Source of the DNA: an uncultured Clostridium sp.
GTDB taxonomy: Bacteria > Bacillota > Clostridia > TANB77 > CAG-508
Assembly (NCBI GenBank): GCA_900553865.1
Contig: USFC01000031.1
Coordinates: 1-15,795 of the forward strand
Length of the DNA: 15,795 nucleotides
Direction of reading: 5' to 3'
A program made the translations under genes and the position numbers. Every line of letters starts with the position of its first letter. Within the stretch, counting starts at the first letter, position 1. Below the pieces are notes generated by a model. It had not been told where the DNA came from, made no database searches, and was given only the letters and a program-made list of their open reading frames with translations. Below are positions 7,134-14,756 of the stretch, in pieces.

Positions 7134-8945
7134 CTAACTTTTTATTTTCTTTGCTAAACTTTCTGTTATTCCTTTTACTTTTGTTAATTCTTCAATATCT
7201 GCATTTTTTATTCTTTCTACACTTCCAAAAATTTCTAACAAAGCTTTCTTTTTCGCAGGTCCTATTCCTTCTATTTCGTCTAATTCTGATTTTGTTATTT
7301 CTTTATCTCTTAATTTCTTGTGGTATCCTATTGCTGTATCATGAACAGTATCTTGAAACAATGTAATTAATTTTTTTAGTTCTTCACTTATTTTTAGCTC
7401 TTTTCTATTTTCATCCATTAATGCCCTAGTTTGATGTTTATCATTTTTAACCATTCCAAATACTTTTATTTGCTTTAAGTTATCCACATCTTCTGCATTT
7501 TCTGTTGATATTACTGCATTTATAGCCTCTTTCGTAGCTCTTATTTGTGTAATTCCTCCATCTGCAAAAATAACATCTGGCAATCTTCCGAAACTTCCAT
7601 CTTCTTTTTCTAATGAATGTTTTAGTCTTCTGGTTATTACCTCTTTCATACAAGCAACATCATCTTGCCCAATTACTTCTTTTATTTTGAATATTCTTGA
7701 AAGGCTTTTATTTATTTTTCCATCTTGCATTACACACATTCCAGCTACCATATTTGTTCCAGAAAGGTTAGATATATCAAAACATTCTATTCTTCTTGGC
7801 AATTTGTCCATTTTTAAAACTTCTTTTAATTCTGCTAAAACATTATATTTTTCTCTATTTTTATTTTCCAAAGTAATTAAAGCATTTCTTTCTGCCATTT
7901 CTACCAAACGCAATTTTTCACCTTTTTGTGGAGTTTTTATTTCTACTTTTCTTCCTGCCTCTTTTGTAAGCCACTCCTCTATTAGTTCTTTTTCTTCTAT
8001 TTCTTCTTTTAACATTATTTTATTTGGTAAAATTTCTCTTCCTACATAATATTGTTTTACAAATTCTGTCAATATTTGCCTGTCGCTTTCATCTTGCATG
8101 TCCTCTAAGAAAAAATTTTCTCTTCCTACCATTTTGCTTTTTCTTACAAAAAATATTTCTATACATACTTCTATTGAATTTCTTGCTAACCCAATTACAT
8201 CTATATCATTTTCAGTTATATTTGAAACTTTTTGTTTTTCTGAAATTTTTTCTATTGCTAATATTTTATCTCTTATATATGCTGCTTTCTCAAATTCCAT
8301 TTTATTTGAAGCTTCTTGCATTTGCTCTTTTAACTGTTTCAAAGTTTTTTCTGTTTTTCCTTCTAATAAATTAATAATTTCTTCTATTTGTTTATGATAT
8401 TCTTCCTTTGAAATATATCCCATACATGGACCTAAACACTTTTTTATATGATAATTTAAGCATGGTCTATCTTTATATTTAAAGCTTTTACATTGCCTTA
8501 TTTTAAATTTTTCTTTTATAAAATCTATCATTTCTTTTGCTGCACCACTTGAAGCATATGGTCCGAAATATTTTGCCCCATCATTTAATATTTTCCTCGT
8601 AATATATATGTTTGGAAAATCATCTTTTACATTTATTTTTATATATGGATATGTTTTGTCATCTTTTAATAGCACATTAAATTTAGGCTTATTCTTTTTT
8701 ATTAAATTGCACTCTAAAATAAGAGCTTCTGCCTCATTGTCCACTACTATATACTCAAAGTGGTCAATTAGTGAAACCATATTTTGAATACGCTTAGTTT
8801 TTCTTGTTTTTCTAAAATATTGAGTTACTCTATTTTTTAAAGAAATTGCTTTCCCTACATATATTACGTTGTCATTTTTATCATGCATAATATATACTCC
8901 TGGTTTATGTGGCAATTTCTTTAATTCTGCTTCTATATCAAACAT
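7134..8945 (-). CDS. uvrC: UvrABC excinuclease subunit C
   Basis: UvrC is recruited by UvrB at damaged DNA and makes the 3' and 5' incisions of nucleotide excision repair. The 603-residue protein has the standard domain order and length. The N-terminal GIY-YIG nuclease (about 12-92) has GVY at 16-18, YVG at 29-31, Arg39 and Glu78 as likely catalytic residues. Four cysteines (152, 162, 170, 174) are placed as in UvrC proteins reported to hold an iron-sulfur cluster. A UVR motif (about 203-238) binds UvrB. The RNase H-like endonuclease domain includes RIECFDISNLSGT and IFADGG. A tandem helix-hairpin-helix region (about 550-602) ends the protein. ATG preceded by GGGGA 7 nt upstream. Own promoter at 8980-9008. 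uvrA and uvrB are not in the window. Confidence 0.98.
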   Translation of the reverse strand: MFDIEAELKKLPHKPGVYIMHDKNDNVIYVGKAISLKNRVTQYFRKTRKTKRIQNMVSLIDHFEYIVVDNEAEALILECNLIKKNKPKFNVLLKDDKTYPYIKINVKDDFPNIYITRKILNDGAKYFGPYASSGAAKEMIDFIKEKFKIRQCKSFKYKDRPCLNYHIKKCLGPCMGYISKEEYHKQIEEIINLLEGKTEKTLKQLKEQMQEASNKMEFEKAAYIRDKILAIEKISEKQKVSNITENDIDVIGLARNSIEVCIEIFFVRKSKMVGRENFFLEDMQDESDRQILTEFVKQYYVGREILPNKIMLKEEIEEKELIEEWLTKEAGRKVEIKTPQKGEKLRLVEMAERNALITLENKNREKYNVLAELKEVLKMDKLPRRIECFDISNLSGTNMVAGMCVMQDGKINKSLSRIFKIKEVIGQDDVACMKEVITRRLKHSLEKEDGSFGRLPDVIFADGGITQIRATKEAINAVISTENAEDVDNLKQIKVFGMVKNDKHQTRALMDENRKELKISEELKKLITLFQDTVHDTAIGYHKKLRDKEITKSELDEIEGIGPAKKKALLEIFGSVERIKNADIEELTKVKGITESLAKKIKS

Positions 8946-8979
8946 TTTTCTTTCCCCGTTTTTATGTTTTCCTTATTAT

Positions 8980-9008
8980 ATTTTAGCAATTGTGTTTTTG
9001 TTAGTCAA
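8980..9008 (-). promoter_or_regulatory. uvrC promoter with extended -10
   Basis: Minus strand: -35 TTGACT (9003-9008), a 17-nt spacer and -10 TAAAAT (8980-8985) preceded by TGC (extended -10). It lies about 35 nt before the uvrC start codon, just after the terminator of the M23 gene. No LexA-type operator was recognised around it. Confidence 0.75.
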
Positions 9009-9049
9009 TAGAATTGCTGCTTTTTATTATAAGAAAACTCCTAAAAATA

Positions 9050-9076
9050 ACGCAAAAAGATATACTCCTTTTGCGT
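9050..9076 (-). terminator. Terminator of the M23 peptidase gene
   Basis: Seven nucleotides past the stop, the minus strand has ACGCAAAA (9069-9076) pairing with TTTTGCGT (9050-9057) around an 11-nt loop. It is followed by TATTTTTAGG, a modest T tract. Stem and position fit an intrinsic terminator. Confidence 0.65.
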
Positions 9077-9082
9077 CTTATA

Positions 9083-10039
9083 TTATTTATATACATATTT
9101 TTGTGGATTTACTTGTGTGCCGTCTTTACGTATTTCAAAGTGTAAATGGTTTCCAGTTGAATATCCTGTAGACCCTACTGCTGCTATAGTATCTCCTGCT
9201 GTAACTTCTTGGCCTTTTTTTACATATATTTTACTGCAATGACCATAATATGTTTCTACACCATTGCCGTGTGAAATGATAACTAAGTTACCATATCCAC
9301 CCATCCAACCTGCATATTTTATTGTTCCTTCTGCTGCTGCTTTTATTGGTGTACCATTTGGTGCAGCTATATCCATTCCTTTGTGTGCATGGTCACGTAT
9401 GCTTTCTATTGCTCCAAAACGTGATGTTATATTTCCCGTTACTGGCTTTACTGAAAAATATACTCCATTAAATGTTGAAGATTCTATTTCTTCATACTCT
9501 GCTTGTAATTTTGTTTGTACACTTGATGCAACTTCCACTTTGCCTTCTATCTCACTTAAATCATTTGTGTAAATTTCTTGCATTGTTATTTCGGCATCTT
9601 CTTGATTCGCTTTTATGCTATTTACTATTTCTTCCGCTTCTTGCTTAGAAGAAACATATGTTGTACTTCCTTTTTCTAAGGTTATTTCATACATTTTGTA
9701 AGTTATAACTGCCATGTCTTGTACTTTATTAAATATTTCTTCTTCTGAAGTTTCTTGTTTGTTATCTAAAAGTACAAGCTTGTATTCTGGTAAAGCTTCT
9801 ATATCTACATAGGCAATATTTTCTTCCTGAGTATTTAATATTTCGCTATTTACCAATTGTTCAAATTCATTTTTATTTGATATATATCCAACGTCCTCGC
9901 CCAAAATTGAGACTTTATATGCTGGTTTATATTTAAATAATATAAATGCAAGAATTAAAAAAAATGCTACTGTAATTATGCTTATTAGTTTTACTATACT
10001 TTTTGTATAATTCTTTAATTTAATGTTTAAAATATAAAT
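9083..10039 (-). CDS. Membrane-anchored M23-family metallopeptidase
   Basis: Probably cuts peptidoglycan cross-links or stems outside the membrane. The C-terminal ~125 residues are a peptidase M23 (LytM) domain with all zinc ligands: HxGxD (His219, Asp223) and HLH (His298, His300), plus the family-typical SRFG before it. The middle (about 50-190) is an extracellular region of unknown fold. The reading frame continues well upstream of the first in-frame TTG (9902-9904) and encodes a basic N-terminus and one transmembrane helix (about residues 15-36), so the shorter version would lack its anchor. No ATG, GTG or TTG in frame lies near the ribosome binding site. AAGGAG at 10045-10050 is 5 nt before an in-frame ATT at 10037-10039, taken here as the start. 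A GTG at 10041-10043 is in another frame and hits a stop after 7 codons. ATT initiation or a small frameshift are both possible. Confidence 0.85.
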   Translation of the reverse strand: MYILNIKLKNYTKSIVKLISIITVAFFLILAFILFKYKPAYKVSILGEDVGYISNKNEFEQLVNSEILNTQEENIAYVDIEALPEYKLVLLDNKQETSEEEIFNKVQDMAVITYKMYEITLEKGSTTYVSSKQEAEEIVNSIKANQEDAEITMQEIYTNDLSEIEGKVEVASSVQTKLQAEYEEIESSTFNGVYFSVKPVTGNITSRFGAIESIRDHAHKGMDIAAPNGTPIKAAAEGTIKYAGWMGGYGNLVIISHGNGVETYYGHCSKIYVKKGQEVTAGDTIAAVGSTGYSTGNHLHFEIRKDGTQVNPQKYVYK

Positions 10040-10044
10040 TCACT

Positions 10045-10050
10045 CTCCTT
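10045..10050 (-). promoter_or_regulatory. Ribosome binding site pointing to an ATT start
   Basis: AAGGAG on the minus strand, placed 5 nt before ATT (10037-10039) and only 1 nt before an out-of-frame GTG. It decides the start of the M23 peptidase. Confidence 0.6.
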
Positions 10051-10072
10051 CTCGCTATGTGCGACAATAACT

Positions 10073-10101
10073 ATTATACTACATATTCTAAACATTTGCA
10101 A
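10073..10101 (-). promoter_or_regulatory. Promoter of the M23 peptidase gene
   Basis: Minus strand: -35 TTGCAA (10096-10101), a 17-nt spacer and a perfect -10 TATAAT (10073-10078). The expected transcript start is near 10066, about 27 nt before the proposed ATT start. This supports a translation start close to 10039 instead of the TTG at 9904. Confidence 0.75.
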
Positions 10102-10234
10102 ACAAAGTATTCCAGTTCAACTAAATTTTATTTATTTTTGTTGGTATATTTTTCTATTATTGCATTTTACTACCACTTTATCTTTATTTTACTTCTATTT
10201 TCTTTGTTTTACTTCATATTTCATTTTTCTATTC

Positions 10235-12889
10235 TTATATTTTCACCCTTTGTATTGTTTTTTCTTCACTTTTATATATTACTTTTCCAAATTTAAATTC
10301 ATTAAATTTCTTTTGTATTTCCATTATAACTATTGGCATTATAGATATTAATGCTGTGTACATCCATTGTGTTTTATTTAATGGAACTAATTTAAATATT
10401 TCTGCTACTGGAGGAATAATTACTACTGCTATTTGCATAATTAAGCCTAAAACAAATGCTCCTGCAAGGTATTTATTTTCTAAAATTCCTGTTTTAAATA
10501 TTGATTCTTCTGTTTTTATATTAAAGCTATGTACAAGTTCTAACATTCCAAGTGACACAAATGCCATGGTTCTTCCTACTTCTAAGCCATACAAATTATT
10601 TCCTATGCTAAAAGCAAATAATGTAAGCATTCCTAACATTATACCTTCTACAAATATCTTTCCCCACATACCATCTGCAAATAGTGCTTTGTTTGAATCT
10701 ACTGGTTTTCTGCTCATTATGCTTGGTTCTGGCTTTTCTAACCCAAGTGCAATTGCTGGAAAAGAATCTGTTACTAAATTTATCCAAAGTAATTGTATTG
10801 CAAGAAGTGGTGATTTTAATCCTAACACAATTCCCATAAAGATAGTTACTATCTCACCTATGTTAGTAGAAATTAGGAAATGTATTGCTTTTCTTATATT
10901 ATCAAAAATATTTCTTCCTTGTTTTACTGCCTCTACTATAGTTACAAAATTGTCATCTGCTAAGACCATATCTGCTGCATTTTTAGCAACATCTGTACCA
11001 TTTTTTCCCATTGCTACACCAATATCTGCATTTTTTAGTGCTGGTGCATCATTTACCCCATCGCCCGTCATTGCGACAACTGCTCCTGTACTTTGAAATG
11101 CCTTTACTATTCTGACTTTATGCTCTGGTGATACTCTTGCAAAAACCGAATAATTCATAATATCTCTTTCTAGTTCTTTTTGACTTATTTTATCCAATTC
11201 TGCCCCTGTTATAGCCTTATCTCTTATTTTTAGTATTCCAAGTTCTTTTGCTATTGCTTTTGCAGTTGTTATATGGTCGCCTGTTATCATAACCGTTTTT
11301 ATTCCTGCTCTCCTACATGTTGCAACAGCTTCCTTTACACCTTCCCTTGGCGGGTCTATCATTCCTATTAGCCCCACAAAAATTAAATTGTTTTCTATTT
11401 CTTTGCTTTCTATATTTGTAGGCACTTTTTCTATTTCCTTATAACAAATTGCTATTACTCTTAATGCTTTTTCAGCCATTTTATTGTTTGCTTCTTCTAT
11501 ATTTCTTCTTACACTACTATCCATAGGAACTATGGTATTTTCTTTTTTATAATACAAACATTTTTCTAAAATAATGTCTGGCGCGCCTTTTGTAATAACC
11601 ATATACGAATTATTATTTTTATGAATTGTAGACATCATTTTTCTACTAGATTCAAAAGGAATATCTGCAACTCTTTTATTCATTTTGTACATTTCAAATT
11701 TATCTATATTATCTTTTAGGGCGTCCTCTACTAAAGCTACCTCTGTTGGCTCTCCTACTGCTTTTTTCTTACTATTTTCGTAACTTATTTGAGTATCTGT
11801 ACACATACATGCAAATGTTTTTAGTTCTCTTTTAGCTGCTCCTAAAGTATAATGCTCCACAACCTGCATTTTATTTTGTGTTAATGTTCCCGTTTTATCT
11901 GAGCATATAACACTACTACTTCCTAGCGTTTCTACTGCTGGCAGCTTTCTAATTATTGCATTTTTTCTTGCCATTTTTGTAACACCTATTGAAAGCATTA
12001 TTGTAACGACTGCTGGAAGCCCCTCTGGAATTGCTGCAACAGCCAGTCCTACTGAAGTCATAAACATTTCCATTGTTGGTATTTTCTTAAATATTCCTAT
12101 TATAAAAATAAATAGGCAAATTACTAAACAACCTATTCCTAATGATTTTCCCACTCCTGCCAACTTTTTTTGTATAGGTGTTTGCGGTGCTTCATTTGTT
12201 ATAATCATTCCTGCTATTTTACCAACTTTAGTATTCATTCCAGTTTCTGTAACTATTGCTTCTCCATGTCCATTTACTACTATGGTCGAAGAAAACACCA
12301 TATTAACCATATCCCCTAGTGTTTGCTCTTTGTTTAAAATAACATTTGCATCTTTTAAGACTGGAAGTGTTTCACCAGTCAAGCTAGATTCTTCTACTTT
12401 TAAATTTGAGCATGAAATAAGTCTTGCGTCTGCTGGCACATAATTTCCTGCCTCTAATAAAATTACATCTCCTGGAACAACCTCATTTGCTGAAATAGTT
12501 TCTATTTTTCCATTTCTTCTTACTTTTGCAACAGGTGCAGTCATATTTTTTAATGCTTCTAAAGATTTTTCAGCCTTTGCTTCTTGAATTAATCCCATTA
12601 TTGCATTAAATACTACAATAGCAATAATTATAATAGAATCTATGTAATCATTTTCGTCATTCATTTTGGTAATTATTGCTGAAATTATAGAAGCTATAAT
12701 TAATATAATTATCATAAAATCATTAAATTGTTTTATAAATTTTATAAAAATATTTTCCTTTTTCTTATTTGCTAGCTTATTTTCTCCAAAATGTTCCAGT
12801 CTTTTTTTAGCTTCTTCTGTTTTAAGTCCATAAATTTTGTTTGTCCTAAAGTTTTTCTCAATTTCTTCTATTTCATTAGTATGCCACAT
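10235..12889 (-). CDS. P-type (P2) calcium-transporting ATPase
   Basis: Pumps Ca2+ out of the cytoplasm at the cost of ATP. The 884-residue protein has the complete layout. Cation ATPase N-terminal domain (1-60) and transmembrane pairs are followed by the actuator domain with LTGET (170-174) and then PEGLP (288-292), the M4 cation-site motif of Ca2+ pumps. The phosphorylation motif DKTGTLT has Asp331. The nucleotide-binding domain has KGAPD, and the hinge has MITGD and TGDGVNDAPAL. Six C-terminal membrane helices end the protein. This is the SERCA/PMCA-like subgroup seen in many Firmicutes. An ATG 8 codons upstream (12911-12913) has no ribosome binding site, while AGGAG at 12900-12904 sits 10 nt before the ATG at 12887-12889, so the latter is chosen. 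Calcium as substrate follows from the family; related Mn2+ or other cation pumps are hard to exclude by eye. Confidence 0.95.
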   Translation of the reverse strand: MWHTNEIEEIEKNFRTNKIYGLKTEEAKKRLEHFGENKLANKKKENIFIKFIKQFNDFMIIILIIASIISAIITKMNDENDYIDSIIIIAIVVFNAIMGLIQEAKAEKSLEALKNMTAPVAKVRRNGKIETISANEVVPGDVILLEAGNYVPADARLISCSNLKVEESSLTGETLPVLKDANVILNKEQTLGDMVNMVFSSTIVVNGHGEAIVTETGMNTKVGKIAGMIITNEAPQTPIQKKLAGVGKSLGIGCLVICLFIFIIGIFKKIPTMEMFMTSVGLAVAAIPEGLPAVVTIMLSIGVTKMARKNAIIRKLPAVETLGSSSVICSDKTGTLTQNKMQVVEHYTLGAAKRELKTFACMCTDTQISYENSKKKAVGEPTEVALVEDALKDNIDKFEMYKMNKRVADIPFESSRKMMSTIHKNNNSYMVITKGAPDIILEKCLYYKKENTIVPMDSSVRRNIEEANNKMAEKALRVIAICYKEIEKVPTNIESKEIENNLIFVGLIGMIDPPREGVKEAVATCRRAGIKTVMITGDHITTAKAIAKELGILKIRDKAITGAELDKISQKELERDIMNYSVFARVSPEHKVRIVKAFQSTGAVVAMTGDGVNDAPALKNADIGVAMGKNGTDVAKNAADMVLADDNFVTIVEAVKQGRNIFDNIRKAIHFLISTNIGEIVTIFMGIVLGLKSPLLAIQLLWINLVTDSFPAIALGLEKPEPSIMSRKPVDSNKALFADGMWGKIFVEGIMLGMLTLFAFSIGNNLYGLEVGRTMAFVSLGMLELVHSFNIKTEESIFKTGILENKYLAGAFVLGLIMQIAVVIIPPVAEIFKLVPLNKTQWMYTALISIMPIVIMEIQKKFNEFKFGKVIYKSEEKTIQRVKI

Positions 12890-12919
12890 AAAAAACACTC
12901 TCCTATCGTTCATTAAAAT

Positions 12920-12947
12920 TTCATACTAATATATATGCACTTGTCCA
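12920..12947 (-). promoter_or_regulatory. Possible promoter of the Ca2+ ATPase gene
   Basis: Minus strand: -35-like TGGACA (12942-12947), a 16-nt spacer and -10-like TATGAA (12920-12925). The match is only fair, but the position, 30 nt before the start codon and after the repeat copy, is right. Confidence 0.3.
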
Positions 12948-12995
12948 TATTTTATTCTTAAATTTTAGCTAAGCTATTTTAGTCAGAGGTCGAAG

Positions 12996-13030
12996 AAAGG
13001 ACATTTGGGGACGGGTCACTTTTGTCCTTT
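12996..13030. repeat. GC-rich hairpin of repeat copy A
   Basis: AAAGGACA (12996-13003) pairs perfectly with TGTCCTTT (13023-13030) around a 19-nt loop containing GGGGACGGGTCAC. The G+C content is far above the surroundings. The same hairpin, with a 7-bp stem, is in copy B. Confidence 0.8.
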
Positions 13031-13174
13031 ACAAAACAATAAGTATTTTGGAGCTATTTTGGTTAGAGTATTTTATCCTGAGGTCTACAGTGAGGTCTGC
13101 AGTTAGATGTCTGCAGTCGGAAATCAAATGGCAGAACTCTGATTCCAGTTTACATATAAAGTGCACACCTGAAA
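12998..13174. repeat. Direct repeat copy A, with relic of a surface-protein 3' end
   Basis: Positions 12998-13103 match 14421-14526 without gaps at 7 mismatches in 106 bp (about 93% by eye). The similarity then continues more loosely, and 13137-13174 matches 14719-14756. Copy A is thus the shorter form (177 bp against 336 bp). It contains a GC-rich hairpin segment, tandem TGAGGTCTRCAG units (13079-13102), and on the minus strand a short reading FRCALYM-stop (13150-13173) corresponding to FRSALYM-stop at the end of the surface-protein gene. It lies just downstream of the DUF1016 gene and fills most of the 314-nt gap between that gene and the Ca2+ ATPase. Confidence 0.9.
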
Positions 13175-13203
13175 TACATAACCGACATTTTCTTATCAAT
13201 GTA

Positions 13204-14253
13204 TTACTCCTCATTATCTTGCTGTTTTTCTATTTCTTCAATATCTTTAATATGCAATTCAATATCTTCTGCTTTTGGTAATTGTGATTGTAAATATTCT
13301 GGCATATCTTCTAGTAATTTATACTCACTAACTCCAATTGGACTACTTATATTCCTTAATGCATATTCTGCTGTAAAATTATCTTTATTTTTGCACAGTA
13401 ATAATCCTATAGTTGCCTTATCTGTTTCATCTTTTACCAAATCATCTATCGCTGATAAATAAAAATTAAGTTGTCCTGCATCTGTAGGCTCAAATTCTCT
13501 TGCTTTTAATTCAACAACAACATAACATTTTAATTTTAAATGATAAAATAATAAGTCAATAAAATAGTCCTTCTCACTTACAGTTATTTTATATTGTTCT
13601 CCTACAAACGCAAATCCTTTTCCCAATTCAATAAGAACATCTTTTATTCTGTCTATCATTGCCCTTTCAATTTCTATTTCTTTTACTTTTCCTTTTAGTG
13701 AAATAAAATCAAAAAGATATGGATCTTTCATTGTTTGTATTGCTAAATCACTTTGAGTATCTGGCAAAGTTGTAGGAAAGTTTGTTACTTTTTCGGCAAT
13801 TACTTGTCTTTCATATAATCTGCTTTCTATTTGCATTGTTAATAAACTTCTAGACCAACCATTTATAATACTTTGCTTTATATACCATTTTCTTTCTTCT
13901 ATATTTTTTACTTTATCTATCAAAATGATATTATGTCCCCACGGGATTTGTGCAACAACCTGTTGCACAAATTCAAAGTCTGGATATTCTTCTGCCATTT
14001 TTTTCATGTATTTTAGATTTCTTACAGAAAAACCAGTAACTTCTGGAAACTCTAATTTTAAATCTATGGATAAACTATCAATAAATTTATTTCCCCATTT
14101 GCTGTTATCTACTATAATTTTTCCAATATGCCAATACATAAATATTAATTCTTTATTTACTACTTGCATTGCTTTATATTGCGATTTTAATATTTCTTGC
14201 CTAATGTTTTCAAAAATTTTTTTATATTTACTTACATCTATTTCATTTTCCAT
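13204..14253 (-). CDS. PDDEXK nuclease domain protein (DUF1016/YhcG family)
   Basis: A 349-residue protein with the two-part layout of the YhcG family. The N-terminal DUF1016_N region (about 10-170) has MYWHIGKII near 39-47, FSVRNLKYM near 75-83 and NGWSRSLL near 131-138. The C-terminal PD-(D/E)XK nuclease fold (about 180-325) shows Asp233 in YFIDLLFYH, the ELK motif at 248-250 and Gln261 in DAGQLNFYL. These residues predict an active metal-dependent nuclease. The family is scattered through bacterial accessory DNA, sometimes near restriction or mobile genes; its biological role is not settled. The ATG has AGAAGG 6 nt upstream (14260-14265). The gene stands alone between two direct repeats and is probably a mobile or recombined cassette. 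Reading past its stop in the same frame gives 17 codons ending in FRCALYM, a surface-protein relic. Confidence 0.93.
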   Translation of the reverse strand: MENEIDVSKYKKIFENIRQEILKSQYKAMQVVNKELIFMYWHIGKIIVDNSKWGNKFIDSLSIDLKLEFPEVTGFSVRNLKYMKKMAEEYPDFEFVQQVVAQIPWGHNIILIDKVKNIEERKWYIKQSIINGWSRSLLTMQIESRLYERQVIAEKVTNFPTTLPDTQSDLAIQTMKDPYLFDFISLKGKVKEIEIERAMIDRIKDVLIELGKGFAFVGEQYKITVSEKDYFIDLLFYHLKLKCYVVVELKAREFEPTDAGQLNFYLSAIDDLVKDETDKATIGLLLCKNKDNFTAEYALRNISSPIGVSEYKLLEDMPEYLQSQLPKAEDIELHIKDIEEIEKQQDNEE

Positions 14254-14268
14254 TTTTTACCTTCTTTC

Positions 14269-14297
14269 TAATTTGGCAGACATCGTCTGCCAAATTA
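14269..14297. repeat. Perfect 13-bp inverted repeat upstream of the DUF1016 gene
   Basis: TAATTTGGCAGAC (14269-14281) and its exact reverse complement (14285-14297) flank a 3-nt centre. It lies between the likely -10 box and the ribosome binding site, so it is in the 5' leader. No T tract follows on either strand, which argues against a terminator. It could be an operator for a dimeric regulator or an RNA hairpin next to the ribosome binding site. Confidence 0.85.
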
Positions 14298-14318
14298 AAT
14301 AATGTTACCATCAAGAGC

Positions 14319-14327
14319 ATTATATCA
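14319..14327 (-). promoter_or_regulatory. Extended -10 promoter of the DUF1016 gene
   Basis: Minus strand TGATATAAT: a perfect TATAAT (14319-14324) with the TGn extension (14325-14327). No good -35 box is seen at 16-18 nt, which is common for extended -10 promoters. Transcription would start near 14312, just before the inverted repeat. Confidence 0.55.
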
Positions 14328-14420
14328 TTAATTTTCTCTAATTTCATTAAAATCAAAAAGAAATTTTACTTTATCTGTAAATTATTTTATTATATGCTAT
14401 TTCTTCAGCTTTTTTCGCCA

Positions 14421-14756
14421 AGGACATTTGGGGACGGGTCACTTTTGTCCTTTACATAACAATAAGCATTTTTGAACTAGTTTGTTTAGAGTATTTTATC
14501 CTGAGGTCTATAGTGAGGTCTGCAGTCAGAAGTCGGAAATCAGAGTTCAGAACTCTGAGGTTTGGAAATGGATGATAATAATTCAAAATATAGAATTTAG
14601 TACAGAAAGCAAAAAATAGAGCAGACCTGCTAAATCCACCCTATTTACTGTATATTATTATTTTTCAGCTTCGGACATCTGAAATCAGACCTATTTTTCC
14701 CTATTTTCGACTTCTGACCTCTGATTTCAGGTTACATATAAAGTGCACTCCTGAAA
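14421..14756. repeat. Direct repeat copy B, downstream of and overlapping the surface-protein gene end
   Basis: The long form of the repeat. It includes the last codons and stop of the surface-protein gene (14732-14756), its terminator, degenerate TCTGACC/GGTCAGA-type short repeats (14502-14560 and 14672-14730), and the GGGGACGGGTCAC hairpin (14420-14450). Relative to copy A it holds 166 extra bp between two CTCTG pentamers (14553-14557 and 14719-14723). Together with the promoter and palindrome of the DUF1016 gene it fills the 478-nt gap 14254-14731. Confidence 0.88.
14611..14646 (-). terminator. Terminator of the surface-protein gene
   Basis: About 85 nt past the stop codon, AAATAGGG (14639-14646) pairs with CTCTATTT (14614-14621) with one G-U pair. 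An inner AGCA/TGCA-type stem (AGCAGGTCTGCT) lies between them, and six T (14611-14616) follow. It lies inside the 166 bp missing from repeat copy A. Confidence 0.65.

Noticed and set aside
13029..13214. Minus-strand 61-codon open frame over repeat copy A
   Set aside because: It is in a different frame from the surface-protein relic, has no ribosome binding site and merely translates the repeat.
12998..14560. CRISPR-like array
   Set aside because: The repeats are only two long copies plus irregular short motifs, with no regular spacers and no cas genes.
12998..14756. Complete insertion sequence or transposon
   Set aside because: Direct repeats and a nuclease-fold gene are present, but there is no transposase, no terminal inverted repeats at the boundaries and no target-site duplication that I can see.
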